Positions 17,487-27,047 of a stretch of DNA of 64,000 nt are shown here, piece after piece. The translations under genes and the position numbers were made by a program. The DNA lies in NCBI GenBank assembly GCA_031546815.1, contig JAVBJV010000010.1:93122-157121 (forward strand). Direction: 5' to 3'. Each line of letters begins with the position of its first letter. Positions within the stretch are counted from its first letter, which is position 1. Below the pieces are notes generated by a model. It saw nothing but the letters and a program-made list of their open reading frames with translations. It made no database searches and was not told the DNA's origin. Source of the stretch: JAVBJV01 sp031546815. Lineage in GTDB: Bacteria; Pseudomonadota; Alphaproteobacteria; Acetobacterales; Acetobacteraceae.

Positions 17487-18902
17487 ATGCTGACTCTACC
17501 CGAACCAAAACAGAATATCTTGGCGCAGCGCGATGCCATTATCGCGGGATTGAGCGCCCTGCTACCGGCGGCGAACGTGATCGGCGAGGAAACACGCCTG
17601 CGTCCGTATGAAACCGACGGGTTATCCGCATACCGGCAGATCCCACTTGCGGTTGTGCTGCCCGAGAACACCGCCCAGGTGGCGGCTGTGCTGCGTTATT
17701 GCCATCAGATGGGCATACGGGTCATCCCGCGCGGCGCGGGCACTAGCCTGTCGGGCGGCGCGCTGCCTCTGGCGGATGCGGTGGTGATCGGTCTGATGAA
17801 GATGAATCATATCATCAAGATCGACTACGAAAACCGCTGCGCCACGGTCGAGGCAGGCGTCACCAATATCGGCATCACCAAGGCGATGGAGAGCGACGGG
17901 TTCTTCTATGCCCCCGATCCCTCCAGCCAGCTGGCTTGCATGATTGGCGGCAACGTCGCGATGAATTCGGGTGGCGCGCATTGCCTGAAATACGGTGTCA
18001 CGGCGAATAACCTGCTCGGCCTGAAGATCGTCACCATCGAGGGCGAGGTGATCGATATCGGCGGGGAATATCTGGACACGCCAGGCTACGACTGGCTGGG
18101 GCTGCTGACCGGCAGCGAAGGCCAGCTGGCAATCGTCACCGAAGTCACCGTGCGCATCCTGCGCGCCGCCGAAGGTGCGCGTGCGATGCTGGCTGCGTTC
18201 GACGCGATCGAAACGGCGGGACGCGCCGTCGATGCGATCATCGGATCGGGCATCATCCCGGTGGCGCTGGAATTCATGGACAAGCCCTGCATCCACGCGT
18301 GCGAGGCTTTCGCCCATGCAGGCTATCCCATGGACGCCGAGGCGATGCTGATCATCGAGGTCGAGGGATCGCAGGCCGAGCAGGACATGCTGCTGGACCG
18401 CATTCGCGGCATCTGCGCGCAGTTCAATCCGATCAGCATGAACGTGGCGGAGACCGCGGAGCAGTCGGCAGCGATCTGGAAGGGGCGCAAGGGCGCGTTC
18501 GGCGCGGTCGGGCGGATCAGCCCGGATTATCTGTGCATGGACGGCACCATCCCGACCTCGCGCCTGCCGGACACGCTGAAGCGCATCAGCGAGATGAGCG
18601 TGCAATACGGACTGGCCGTCGCCAACGTGTTCCATGCAGGCGATGGCAATCTGCATCCACTGATCATGTTCGACGCCAACAACCCCGAGAGCTTCCACAA
18701 GGCCGAGGCGTTTGGCGCCGACATCCTGAAGCTGTGTGTCGAGGTGGGCGGCTGCCTGACGGGTGAGCACGGGGTCGGTGTCGAGAAGCGCGACCTGATG
18801 ACGGTGCAGTTCAACCCGACCGAACTGGCACAGCAGAAGCGCATCAAGACAGCGTTCGATCCCGACTGGCTTTTGAATCCGGCCAAGGTGTTTCCGCTAT
18901 GA
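17487..18902 (+). CDS. glcD: Glycolate oxidase FAD-linked subunit GlcD
   Basis: 471 residues. GlcD is the FAD subunit of the GlcDEF complex that oxidises glycolate to glyoxylate. The PCMH-type FAD-binding domain is seen in VIPRGAGTSLSGGALP and the C-terminal FAD-oxidase domain contains HAGDGNLHPLI and GEHGVGVEKRDLM, both characteristic of GlcD and D-lactate dehydrogenase relatives. A strong GGGGGAGGG ribosome site precedes the ATG. It overlaps glcE by 4 bases, and the three subunit genes in a row favour glycolate over lactate. Confidence 0.95.
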   Translation: MLTLPEPKQNILAQRDAIIAGLSALLPAANVIGEETRLRPYETDGLSAYRQIPLAVVLPENTAQVAAVLRYCHQMGIRVIPRGAGTSLSGGALPLADAVVIGLMKMNHIIKIDYENRCATVEAGVTNIGITKAMESDGFFYAPDPSSQLACMIGGNVAMNSGGAHCLKYGVTANNLLGLKIVTIEGEVIDIGGEYLDTPGYDWLGLLTGSEGQLAIVTEVTVRILRAAEGARAMLAAFDAIETAGRAVDAIIGSGIIPVALEFMDKPCIHACEAFAHAGYPMDAEAMLIIEVEGSQAEQDMLLDRIRGICAQFNPISMNVAETAEQSAAIWKGRKGAFGAVGRISPDYLCMDGTIPTSRLPDTLKRISEMSVQYGLAVANVFHAGDGNLHPLIMFDANNPESFHKAEAFGADILKLCVEVGGCLTGEHGVGVEKRDLMTVQFNPTELAQQKRIKTAFDPDWLLNPAKVFPL

Positions 18903-20098
18903 ACACGCAGACGATGACCATGGAAACTCCAGCAGACGAAGCCGCGATTGCGGCGCTGGTGAGCGATGCCAACGCATCTGGCTCGACGCTGACGATCGAG
19001 GGCAACGGCAGCAAGCGTGGCATGCTGCACGCGAAGGCGGGTGCGCGTCTTCTGTCCACGCAGAAGCACGCGGGCATCACGCTGTATTCACCGCAGGAAC
19101 TGGTGCTGTCGGCACGCGCCGGAACCGAACTGCGCGAGATTGAAGCGGCTCTGACCGTGAAGGGCCAGCATCTGATTTCCGAACCGCCGGATCTGTCCTG
19201 GATGTTCCGTGGCGGCGCGCAGACTCTGGGTGGCGTTGTGGCGTGCAACCTGTCCGGACCGCGCCGGATCGCCCTGGGGGCGACGCGCGATCATGTGCTG
19301 GGCGTGCGCGCGGTCAACGGTCTGGGCGAGGTGATCCGCTCGGGTGGGCGCGTGCTGAAGAACGTGACCGGGCTGGATCTGTGCAAGCTGCTGACCGGCA
19401 GCTACGGCACGCTGGGTGTGCTGACCGAGGTGACGCTGAAGGTGCTGCCCGCTGCGCAGACCTCGGGCACCATTGCGATTTACAAACAGGATGCGGCGTC
19501 TGCGGTTGCGGCACTCTCGGCTGGGCTTGGGTCGCCCTATGGGGTGACGGGGGCGGCGTATCTGCCGGTGGAAGCCGCGCAGCAGCTGGGGATGGATAAT
19601 TCCGTCACACTGTTGCGTCTTGAAGACTTCGCGGAATCGGTCGCCTATCGTGGCGCGTGGTTACAGGAAAGCCTGAAGCATTTCGGCGATGTCGTGCTGA
19701 TCAACGATGCGCAGAAAAGCGAGGCGATCTGGCGTGCGGTGCGCGATGCACTGATGCTGGTGCCAAAGGCGGACGAGGCGATCTGGCGTGTCTCCGTGCG
19801 CCCGACATCGGGGCCCGATGTGATGGCCGCGCTGCCTGCTTTGGGTGCGCGTGGGTTCATGGACTGGGGTGGCGGGCTGGTTTGGATTGCAGGACCAGCG
19901 ACGGCCGAAGTGCACGCCGCCATATCTGCCACAGCGGCGCTGGCGGGCGGCGTGTGGGCGTTGCTGCGCGGCCCGGATGCGTTGCGCAATGCAGTTGCCG
20001 TTGTTCCGCCGGAACCTGCGGCACTGGCACGTATCACGACGCGTGTGCAGGCGGCGATGGATCCGCAGAACGTGTTTGCCCGCAAGGGAGCTGTGTGA
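18899..20098 (+). CDS. glcE: Glycolate oxidase subunit GlcE
   Basis: 399 residues. The N-terminal half is an FAD-binding domain like that of GlcD (TLTIEGNGSKRG, TLGGVVACNLSGPRR); the C-terminal half is shorter and lacks the GlcD oxidase signatures, as is usual for GlcE. It is translationally coupled to glcD (ATGA overlap) and to glcF (TGATG). The protein is thought to stabilise the membrane-associated complex. Confidence 0.93.
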   Translation: MNTQTMTMETPADEAAIAALVSDANASGSTLTIEGNGSKRGMLHAKAGARLLSTQKHAGITLYSPQELVLSARAGTELREIEAALTVKGQHLISEPPDLSWMFRGGAQTLGGVVACNLSGPRRIALGATRDHVLGVRAVNGLGEVIRSGGRVLKNVTGLDLCKLLTGSYGTLGVLTEVTLKVLPAAQTSGTIAIYKQDAASAVAALSAGLGSPYGVTGAAYLPVEAAQQLGMDNSVTLLRLEDFAESVAYRGAWLQESLKHFGDVVLINDAQKSEAIWRAVRDALMLVPKADEAIWRVSVRPTSGPDVMAALPALGARGFMDWGGGLVWIAGPATAEVHAAISATAALAGGVWALLRGPDALRNAVAVVPPEPAALARITTRVQAAMDPQNVFARKGAV

Positions 20099-21384
20099 TG
20101 CAGACCAATTTCACGGACGAACAGCTGAAAGACCCGGCGATCTCGGTCGCCAACAGCATTCTGCGCACCTGCGTGCATTGCGGTTTCTGCACCGCGACGT
20201 GCCCGACCTTTGTGCTGCTGGGGGACGAACTGGATTCTCCGCGCGGGCGTATCTATCTGATCAAGGACATGCTGGAACGCGGCGTGCCCGCAACCGAACA
20301 GGTTGTGCGCCATGTGGATCGCTGCCTGTCCTGTCTGGCCTGCATGACGACATGCCCGTCGGGGGTGAACTACATGCATCTGGTCGACCACGCGCGACGC
20401 CATATCGAGGAAACCTACAAGCGCCCGCTGAAGGATCGCCTGATGCGCGGGATGCTGGCGTGGCTGTTGCCGTATCCGTCGCGCTTCCGCGTTGCGATGC
20501 GCCTCGGCGGTCTGGCGCGCCCGTTCCGCGCGCTGATGCCGAAGCGCCTGCGGGCAATGCTGGAACTGATGCCGGCATCACTGCCGGCGCAGATTGCGGT
20601 GGATACTACGCCGGTCGAAAAACCGCGCGCGCGTGTGGCACTGCTGGCCGGGTGTGCGCAGACTGTGCTGGACCCCGAGATCAACGCTGCCACACGGCGT
20701 TTGCTGGCGCGTATGGGGGTCGAGGTGATCGTCCCGCCGGAAGCCGGGTGCTGTGGTGCGTTGACCCACCATATGGGCAAGCACGATTCCGCCATGTCGT
20801 TCGCGCGCGCCAACATCGAAGCCTGGTCGCGTGAGATCGACGGCGCAGGGCTGGATGCGGTGATCATCAACACCTCGGGCTGCGGCACGACCGTGAAGGA
20901 TTACGGCTTCATGTTCCGCACCGAGGACGATGCGATCCGCGCCAAGGCTGAAAAGATCTCGGCGCTGGCGATGGACATCAGTGAATTTCTGGTGCGCATG
21001 AATTATGCGCCAACGCGTGAAGCACCGGATCTGACGGTTGCCTATCACGCAGCGTGCAGCTTGCAGCACGGTCAGAAGATTACTGCAGAACCGAAAATGC
21101 TGCTGAAATCTGCCGGATTCAGGATTGTGGAACCGACCGATCCGCATCTGTGTTGCGGGTCTGCGGGGACGTACAACATGCTGCAACCCGAACTGTCCGG
21201 GCAGCTGCGTACGCGCAAGCTGGAAACGCTGAAGCGCAAGAACCCGGATGTGATCGCCGCCGGAAATATCGGCTGCATGATGCAGCTTTCTGGCGATGGC
21301 ATACCGGTGGTGCATACGGTGGAACTGCTCGACTGGATGGCGGGCGGGCCGGAACCGGTCGGGCTGCGGGGCAAGGCCGCGTGA
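20098..21384 (+). CDS. glcF: Glycolate oxidase iron-sulfur subunit GlcF
   Basis: 428 residues. Two 4Fe-4S ferredoxin motifs are visible near the N-terminus (CVHCGFCTATCP and CLSCLACMTTCP), followed by two CCG-type heterodisulfide-reductase-like domains (AGCCGALTHH; CCGSAGTYN). GlcF passes electrons from the GlcDE flavins to the respiratory chain. The ATG at 20098 overlaps the glcE stop by one base. Confidence 0.95.
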   Translation: MQTNFTDEQLKDPAISVANSILRTCVHCGFCTATCPTFVLLGDELDSPRGRIYLIKDMLERGVPATEQVVRHVDRCLSCLACMTTCPSGVNYMHLVDHARRHIEETYKRPLKDRLMRGMLAWLLPYPSRFRVAMRLGGLARPFRALMPKRLRAMLELMPASLPAQIAVDTTPVEKPRARVALLAGCAQTVLDPEINAATRRLLARMGVEVIVPPEAGCCGALTHHMGKHDSAMSFARANIEAWSREIDGAGLDAVIINTSGCGTTVKDYGFMFRTEDDAIRAKAEKISALAMDISEFLVRMNYAPTREAPDLTVAYHAACSLQHGQKITAEPKMLLKSAGFRIVEPTDPHLCCGSAGTYNMLQPELSGQLRTRKLETLKRKNPDVIAAGNIGCMMQLSGDGIPVVHTVELLDWMAGGPEPVGLRGKAA

Positions 21385-21926
21385 AGCGACGCAGCGTTCT
21401 GCTGGTGTTCCTCTGCGTTCCGGTGGCTGCGTTCGCGCAGAATCGGACAGAGGATCTCGGCCAGCTCTACACCGCGCTGAAAGCCGCCGAGACGGATGAC
21501 GAAGCCACGCTGATCGTGGCTCGCATCTGGCAAGCGTGGATGAAAACGGCATCTCCCGCAGCGGCGCTGCTGTCCCAGCGCGGCAGTCGCAATATGGAGT
21601 CCGAGACATGGGATGAAGCTGCGGACGACTTTACGGCAGCCATCGATCTGTCGCCCGACTGTGTGGATAGCTGGTACCGACGCGCACAGGCCTATGTGGG
21701 GGCAGGGAATATCGATAACGCGATGCTGGATATCCAGCAGGTGCTGCGCCGTGATGAACGTCACTTTGCCGCACTGGATCTGCTGGCGCTGTTGAACGAA
21801 GAACGGCGCGATCTTCCCGCCGCGTTACGCGCGCTTGAAGCGGCAGTGGCGGTTTATCCGCGCATGCAGAATGGTCAGTCCCGTGTGGAAGAACTGCGCC
21901 GCAAGGTGCACGGGCAGGCGCTGTAA
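21381..21926 (+). CDS. Exported TPR protein (GTG start)
   Basis: 181 residues. A GTG start at 21381 overlaps the glcF stop by 4 bases. An N-terminal signal peptide (RRSVLLVFLCVPVAAFA then QN) precedes helical repeats; two TPR-like units are visible (WDEAADDFTAAIDLSPD and AYVGAGNIDNAMLDIQQVL). It is likely a periplasmic scaffold protein. Coupling to glcDEF suggests co-expression, not necessarily a shared role. An upstream in-frame reading inside glcF is a shadow. Confidence 0.8.
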   Translation: MKRRSVLLVFLCVPVAAFAQNRTEDLGQLYTALKAAETDDEATLIVARIWQAWMKTASPAAALLSQRGSRNMESETWDEAADDFTAAIDLSPDCVDSWYRRAQAYVGAGNIDNAMLDIQQVLRRDERHFAALDLLALLNEERRDLPAALRALEAAVAVYPRMQNGQSRVEELRRKVHGQAL

Positions 21927-21927
21927 C

Positions 21928-22422
21928 TCACGCGTCGGCGAGCTTCGCCCAGCGTTCGTGATCGCACCACACACCGCCGATCTTCAGATAACGCGGCGAG
22001 AAACCTTCCTTGCGGAACCCAAGCCGCTGCACCAGCGCGATGGAACGTGCATTATCCGGCTGGATATTGGCTTCCAGACGATGCAGTCCAAGATCCTCGA
22101 ACGCAAAGCGGATTGCCTGCTGCATGGCCACCGTCATCAGACCGTGCCCGGCAATGCCCGCCATGCTCCAGTAGCCGAGATACGCACTGCAGAAAGCCCC
22201 GGCAACGATCTCGTTCAGATTGATGATGCCAACCACGGCATCCGGCGTGCGTGCCACCAGCCCGATACAGGGGCCGGTTGTCTGACGGGCCATCCAGGTG
22301 TCGAACCCCGCCTGATCGGTGAAGGGCGCGACGAACGGATAATGATGGGTACGACTGTCGAGGTGTGCCGCGATCAGATCGGCGGCGTCGGCGCGGGTGG
22401 CGCGGGCGATCGTCACCTGCAC
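21928..22422 (-). CDS. GNAT acetyltransferase, RimJ/RimL-like
   Basis: 164 residues from a GTG start 4 bases after the upp stop; an in-frame start further upstream would overlap upp and is less likely. GNAT signatures are present: strand LGYWSMAGIAGHGLMTVAMQ with the acetyl-CoA loop and the C-terminal LHRLEANIQPDNARSIAL with GFRKEGF, characteristic of the RimJ/RimL N-acetyltransferase subgroup. The substrate (a protein N-terminus or small amine) is unknown. It is the last gene of a leftward operon. Confidence 0.85.
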   Translation of the reverse strand: MQVTIARATRADAADLIAAHLDSRTHHYPFVAPFTDQAGFDTWMARQTTGPCIGLVARTPDAVVGIINLNEIVAGAFCSAYLGYWSMAGIAGHGLMTVAMQQAIRFAFEDLGLHRLEANIQPDNARSIALVQRLGFRKEGFSPRYLKIGGVWCDHERWAKLADA

Positions 22423-22426
22423 GGTG

Positions 22427-23050
22427 TTACAGCGTGCCGAATGTGCGATCGCCTGCATCGCCAAGACCGGGCACGATGTAGCCATTCTCGTTCAGGCTTT
22501 CATCGACCGAGACAGTCCAGACTGCCACATCCGGATGCGCGGCCTTCAGCGTGCGAATGCCTTCCGGCGCGGCGAGGATCGATGCGAAACGGATATTGCG
22601 CACCCCCGCTTTCTTCAACCGCGAGACAGCCGCAACCGCCGTATTCCCCGTCGCCAGCATCGGGTCGAGCACGATGGCACCGCGCTGTGTGATGTCGGCC
22701 GGGGCCTTGAAATAATACTCGACCGCTTCCAGCGTGGTGTGATCGCGGTACGCACCGATATGCGCGATCGGCGCATCGGCGATGATGTCGAGGAACCCTT
22801 CGACCAACCCTTCGCCCGCCCGCAGTACCGACACCAGACACGGCACCGGCGCCGCCAGCACGGGGGCCATCATCGGCGAGACCGGTGTCGTGATGGGCGT
22901 GCGCGTGATGGGCAGATCGCGCGTCACTTCTACGGCCAGCAACACGGCCAGTTCACGCATTGTGCGGCGAAACACCGGCGTGGTGGTTTCAACCCGCCGC
23001 AGCTGGGTCAGCTTAACCTGGGCGAGAGGGTGTTCAACGATATGTGTCAT
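22427..23050 (-). CDS. upp: Uracil phosphoribosyltransferase
   Basis: 207 residues, the standard length. Upp converts uracil and PRPP to UMP. The PRPP loop VLDPMLATGNTA and the uracil-binding GYIVPGLGDAGDRTFGT at the C-terminus are diagnostic. Its ATG overlaps the upstream MotB-like stop by one base, so it is the fourth gene of a leftward operon otherwise made of envelope proteins. Confidence 0.96.
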   Translation of the reverse strand: MTHIVEHPLAQVKLTQLRRVETTTPVFRRTMRELAVLLAVEVTRDLPITRTPITTPVSPMMAPVLAAPVPCLVSVLRAGEGLVEGFLDIIADAPIAHIGAYRDHTTLEAVEYYFKAPADITQRGAIVLDPMLATGNTAVAAVSRLKKAGVRNIRFASILAAPEGIRTLKAAHPDVAVWTVSVDESLNENGYIVPGLGDAGDRTFGTL

Positions 23051-24309
23051 CAGCGATCCGTCAGCCGGATTTCGATCCGGCGGTTGCGTGCAAAGGCTTC
23101 GGGCGAGCTGCCCGGATCGATCGGCTGGAATTCGCCGAATCCGGCGGCGGCCAGACGGTTGGGTGGCACACCTTCGGCCGCCAGCAGCTTCACCACATTG
23201 ATGGCGCGCTGGGTCGAAAGCTCCCAGTTCGAGGCAAAGCTGCGTGCAACGGGCGTGCGGTCGGCGTGCCCATCGATGCGCATTACCCAGGGCAGATCGG
23301 CTGGCAATTGCGTCATCAGTTCCTTCAGCGTGGTGGCAAGGCGACGGATCTGTTCCTGCCCGGCCTCGCTGAGGTCCGCATTGCCGACGGGGAACAGAAC
23401 TTCGCTCTGGAAGACAAACCGGTCGCCGACGATCTGGATGCCCGGACGATTGCCCAGAACGTCGCGCAGACGCCCGAAGAAGTCCGAACGGTAACGCTGC
23501 AATTCCTCGACCCGCTGTGCCAGTGCGGCGTTCAGGCGGCTGCCCAGATTGGCGATCTGCGCGGCCTTGTCGCGGTCTGCCGCTTCCGAGACTTCCAGCG
23601 CGGTGGAGATCTGCGACAGTTGGGCACGCAGCTCCTCCATTTGTCGGTTGAGCAGCGCCACCTGTGCACGGGCGCTTTCCGACAGGCGACGTTCGTCGGC
23701 AAGCTGCGCGTTGAGCGCGGCCTGACGTTCTTCGTCGGTCATGTTGCGAGCGGCGGCATCCTGCGCCCGGCGTTCAAGCTCGTCGCGCAGGGCGGTCAGC
23801 GCACGCACCTGATCGGCCAGACTGGTGGCCTCGCGCGCCTGGGCCTCGGCCTGTTCGCGCGTGGTGTTCAGCGTTTCTTCCAGCGTGCGGGACTGGGTTG
23901 TTGCATCGGAGAGCTGCCCGCTGAGGCGATCGCGTTCGCTGCGCAGTGAATCGCGTTCACTGGCGGTGGCTGCCTGTTCGGTGCGCAAGGTGGTGAGCTG
24001 CTGCGTGAGTGTATCGCGCGCGGTTGTCATGCTCTGCAGGTCGCGTGTGAGTTGCGAGAGCGACAGGCGCAGCTCCTGGGTCTGCCCGCGTTCCAGCGCC
24101 AGCACGCTGGTCAGTTCCGAGATCTGCTGGTTCAGCCGGTCCAGTGCCCTGTCGCGCCCGGACAGTGCCGCCGTCAGAAATCCCTGTGCGCTGACGAAGA
24201 CCATCAGTACGAACACGATGACCATCAGCAGAACGGACAGCGCATCCACATAGCCGGGCCAGGCATCAAGCCCGTTGCCGTGTCCTCTGCGTGATGACCG
24301 GGATGCCAT
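23050..24309 (-). CDS. MotB/TolR-like coiled-coil protein with OmpA domain
   Basis: 419 residues. One N-terminal membrane helix (about 18-42) includes an Asp in GYVDALSVLLMVIVF, comparable to the proton-path Asp of TolR/ExbD/MotB. A long coiled coil spans about residues 50-270. The C-terminal OmpA-like peptidoglycan-binding domain is clear (RIDGHADRTPV, LAAAGFGEFQPI, RNRRIEIRL). It probably partners with the MotA-like protein next to it as a proton-driven envelope machine. It is not flagellar: no flagellar genes are near. Confidence 0.88.
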   Translation of the reverse strand: MASRSSRRGHGNGLDAWPGYVDALSVLLMVIVFVLMVFVSAQGFLTAALSGRDRALDRLNQQISELTSVLALERGQTQELRLSLSQLTRDLQSMTTARDTLTQQLTTLRTEQAATASERDSLRSERDRLSGQLSDATTQSRTLEETLNTTREQAEAQAREATSLADQVRALTALRDELERRAQDAAARNMTDEERQAALNAQLADERRLSESARAQVALLNRQMEELRAQLSQISTALEVSEAADRDKAAQIANLGSRLNAALAQRVEELQRYRSDFFGRLRDVLGNRPGIQIVGDRFVFQSEVLFPVGNADLSEAGQEQIRRLATTLKELMTQLPADLPWVMRIDGHADRTPVARSFASNWELSTQRAINVVKLLAAEGVPPNRLAAAGFGEFQPIDPGSSPEAFARNRRIEIRLTDR

Positions 24310-24312
24310 GCC

Positions 24313-25461
24313 TTACCGCGGGGGTTCTTGTTGCGAGAGATGTTCGATGGTGCGGGTCAGCAAACGGATCTCGTTGCGGATTTCGCTGGTGGTCTCGCTG
24401 CGCCCCTGTTCGGCGCTGTTCAGCAGGCGGATCAGCGTTGCCTCGATATTGCGCAGATGCTGACGGATGGCATCGTCCGACGAACCCTGTTGCGCCAGAT
24501 TCTGGAACAGTGGAGTCAGCGCGTGCTGGCTTTCAGCAATGCGCAGCATCAGCTGCTGATTGGCCCGCATCGATTCCGTCATGGTGCCCAGCTTGTCCGA
24601 CAGGGCCAGAACCGCGTGGCTGCCCTCGCGCCGGCTGGCCTCGCCGCGCGCCAGGGTGCGCTGCAGGCTCTCCATGTTTTCGGCGGTCTGTTCCAGCAGA
24701 GCCTGCACATAGACGGGAATGCTGCTGTCGCCATCGCTGAGCGCGCCGGACGACAGGCGGGTCAGTCCCGCCAGCCATTCTTCCAGTTCATTAAAGAACC
24801 GGTTCTGTGCCTGCCCGGCGGTGAGGTCCAGAAAGCCCAGCACCAGCGCACCTGACAGCCCGAGCATCGATACGCTGAACGCCGTGCCCATGCCACGCAG
24901 AGGCTGCGCCAGACCGTTCTTCAACTGATCGAACATCGCGCTGACATCACCCGACCCGACCGACATGCCGGCAATCACATCGCCCACGCTGCCCACAGTG
25001 AGCAGCAGCCCCCAGAACGTGCCCAGCAGGCCGAGGAAGATCATCAGCCCGGTCATGTAACGCGACAGCTCGCGGCTTTCGTCCAGGCGGCTCTGGATGG
25101 AGTCCAGCATGCCGTGCATGGCGGGGGCCGAGAGGGTGAAGCGTTCGCCGCCATCCGGCGCTTTCTTGACGCGGGTGGTCAGCATGGACGCCATCGGCGC
25201 CAGCAGACGCGGCGCGGGCAGGGTGGTGAGCGTTGAACGGTTGGTCTGGAACGCTTCCACCCAGTGCACTTCGCGGCGCAGCGTCAGCACCTGGCGAAAA
25301 TTCCACAGGATGCCGAGGAATAGCACCAGCAGGATCACTGCATCCAGAACCGGATTGGCGGCAAACGCCATCAGCAGTGTTTTATGCAGCAAAAATGCGA
25401 CCCCGGCGACGACGACCAGAAAGACCAGCATCCGCCAGAGATAATGAATCGGGTTAGTCAT
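24313..25461 (-). CDS. MotA/TolQ/ExbB-type proton channel protein
   Basis: 382 residues. Four hydrophobic segments are visible: about 8-32, 36-54, 136-160 (GLMIFLGLLGTFWGLLLTVG, the ExbB/MotA signature) and 193-215 (MGTAFSVSMLGLSGALVLGF). A coiled-coil tail of about 130 residues follows (ending TRTIEHLSQQEPPR). It overlaps the OmpA-like gene upstream by 4 bases and sits 3 bases from the MotB-like gene, so a stator-like complex is likely. Confidence 0.88.
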   Translation of the reverse strand: MTNPIHYLWRMLVFLVVVAGVAFLLHKTLLMAFAANPVLDAVILLVLFLGILWNFRQVLTLRREVHWVEAFQTNRSTLTTLPAPRLLAPMASMLTTRVKKAPDGGERFTLSAPAMHGMLDSIQSRLDESRELSRYMTGLMIFLGLLGTFWGLLLTVGSVGDVIAGMSVGSGDVSAMFDQLKNGLAQPLRGMGTAFSVSMLGLSGALVLGFLDLTAGQAQNRFFNELEEWLAGLTRLSSGALSDGDSSIPVYVQALLEQTAENMESLQRTLARGEASRREGSHAVLALSDKLGTMTESMRANQQLMLRIAESQHALTPLFQNLAQQGSSDDAIRQHLRNIEATLIRLLNSAEQGRSETTSEIRNEIRLLTRTIEHLSQQEPPR

Positions 25462-26117
25462 CGAGGTGCCGTTCCAAGTGTAATTTCAAGCCGATCCGGC
25501 ATGTTGGTATCGGTTGCGGTGATTCCCATAGGGCGAAGATCGATCCGCCGCGGATCGGCCCCGGCCTGAACCAGAATATCCAGCGCGGCGCGTGCACGTT
25601 GCAGCGACAGACGGCGCGGTGTGGAGGTGTCATCCGGTGTTCCCGCCGCATAGGCGTGGATGGTGATGTGCTGGGTATTGTCGGTCGGAATGGCACGCAG
25701 AAAGGCGGTTAGGGCCGCTCGCACATCAACCGAAAGGTTCGGATCATCCGGTGGGAGGGGGATCTGAAAGCCGTTGATAATCCGTCGCACAACGCTCGAC
25801 GCGCCAGCCGCCGCAATGGATGCAGCCGTTCCTGCCTCGGTCGCAATAACGGCTCGGGGAGCATGGCTGGATGGCGCGGGCGGGGATATCGTTGGCTGTT
25901 GCGCTCCCGGTAACGGAGCTGCCAGTGGCGTCGCTGCCGGAGAGGGCTGGCGTTGCTGTGTGGGAACTGCGGCAGTGGGCGGCGCCAGCACGGCCGGGGC
26001 AGGCAGGTCTCGCATTTCCGGGATACGGGGAGTGCCGGATGTGGGAGAACCCTGCGCGTCCGCCCCGACGGAGATGGCAAGAGACAGGACAGCAACAGAA
26101 AGAATGACAGCCCGCAT
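25458..26117 (-). CDS. Exported OmpA-like protein with disordered linker
   Basis: 219 residues from the ATG at 26117, which gives a signal peptide (MRAVILSVAVLSLAISVGADA); a TTG nine codons upstream is less plausible. A Pro/Ala-rich linker of about 90 residues precedes an OmpA-like fold (LSVDVRAALTAFLRAIP, QHITIHAYAAGTPDD, ARAALDILVQAGADPRRI). It is coupled to the MotA-like gene and probably acts with it at the cell wall. Confidence 0.8.
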   Translation of the reverse strand: MRAVILSVAVLSLAISVGADAQGSPTSGTPRIPEMRDLPAPAVLAPPTAAVPTQQRQPSPAATPLAAPLPGAQQPTISPPAPSSHAPRAVIATEAGTAASIAAAGASSVVRRIINGFQIPLPPDDPNLSVDVRAALTAFLRAIPTDNTQHITIHAYAAGTPDDTSTPRRLSLQRARAALDILVQAGADPRRIDLRPMGITATDTNMPDRLEITLGTAPR

Positions 26118-26216
26118 ATCCAAATAATCCCGGAGCGTTTTCAAAACACCCTGACCTAAAGATTGGCAAACCTTATAGGGCAGTTTTAGGGGCTGTGCAG
26201 TTCTATCTTTGGAGTG

Positions 26217-27041
26217 TCAGCGCCCTGCCTGCGCGGCAATACCCTCGTTCACGATATCGCGCAGCTTGGGCTGCAGGGCTGGCACACCGACCACCACATC
26301 ACCGCTTTCCAACGGAGCACGGTCGTCAGGCCCGGTCACGAACCCGCCGGCTTCCTGCACGATCAGCAGGCCCGCCGCCATGTCCCACGGCTTTAGCCCC
26401 AGTTCCCAGTAACCCTCGTACCGGCCCGCCGCGACCCAGGCGAGGTCCAGTGCGGCCGATCCCATGCGTCGCACACCAGCCACCTGCGGCATGATGCGGT
26501 TCAGGATGCGCAGGAATTCCGCCTTGCGCGGCACGGCGCCAAACGGGATGCCGGTTGCGAACACTGCCTCGCGCATGTCCTTGCGCGACGACACACGGAT
26601 GCGGCGATCGTTCAGGAACGCGCCACCGCCTTTTTCCGCCCAGAACATCTCGTCGTTCACGGGGGAGTAGACGACACCCGCCGCGATTTCCGAACCACCC
26701 TCCGGCAGGCGGCGTTCCAGCCCCAGGCTGATCGCCCAGTGCGGAATGCCGTGCAGGAAGTTGGTGGTGCCATCCAGCGGATCGACTACCCATCGCCAGG
26801 CCCAGTTTTCGGACCCCGACGCACCGCTTTCCTCCATCAGGAAGGCATAGCCGGGGCGGGCGCGATCGAGCTCGATCTTCAGCGTTTCTTCGGCGCGCAG
26901 ATCGGCCTGGCTGACGAAGTCAGACGGGCCTTTCATGCTGACCTGCAATTTCTCGACTTCTGAGAAATCGCGCAACAAACGCTTTGCAGCCGCGCGAACG
27001 GCTGCATGCATGACGGACAGGTGCGGCGACAGACGGATCAC
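26217..27041 (-). CDS. suhB: Inositol monophosphatase family protein
   Basis: 274 residues. The lithium-sensitive phosphatase motifs are complete: MEESG, the metal-binding DPLDGTTNF, GSAALDLAWVAAGRYEGYWE and WDMAAGLLIVQEAGG. The product dephosphorylates myo-inositol phosphate or related sugar phosphates; in enterobacteria SuhB also aids rRNA synthesis. It begins 6 bases after efp on the same strand, a gene order frequent in alphaproteobacteria. Confidence 0.92.
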   Translation of the reverse strand: MIRLSPHLSVMHAAVRAAAKRLLRDFSEVEKLQVSMKGPSDFVSQADLRAEETLKIELDRARPGYAFLMEESGASGSENWAWRWVVDPLDGTTNFLHGIPHWAISLGLERRLPEGGSEIAAGVVYSPVNDEMFWAEKGGGAFLNDRRIRVSSRKDMREAVFATGIPFGAVPRKAEFLRILNRIMPQVAGVRRMGSAALDLAWVAAGRYEGYWELGLKPWDMAAGLLIVQEAGGFVTGPDDRAPLESGDVVVGVPALQPKLRDIVNEGIAAQAGR

Positions 27042-27047
27042 TGCAAC

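Noticed and set aside
23050..25461. A Zorya-type anti-phage system (MotA-like plus MotB/OmpA-like genes).
   Set aside because: No helicase/nuclease zorC-zorE partners are nearby, and the operon continues into upp and an acetyltransferase with normal base composition. A housekeeping envelope complex fits better.
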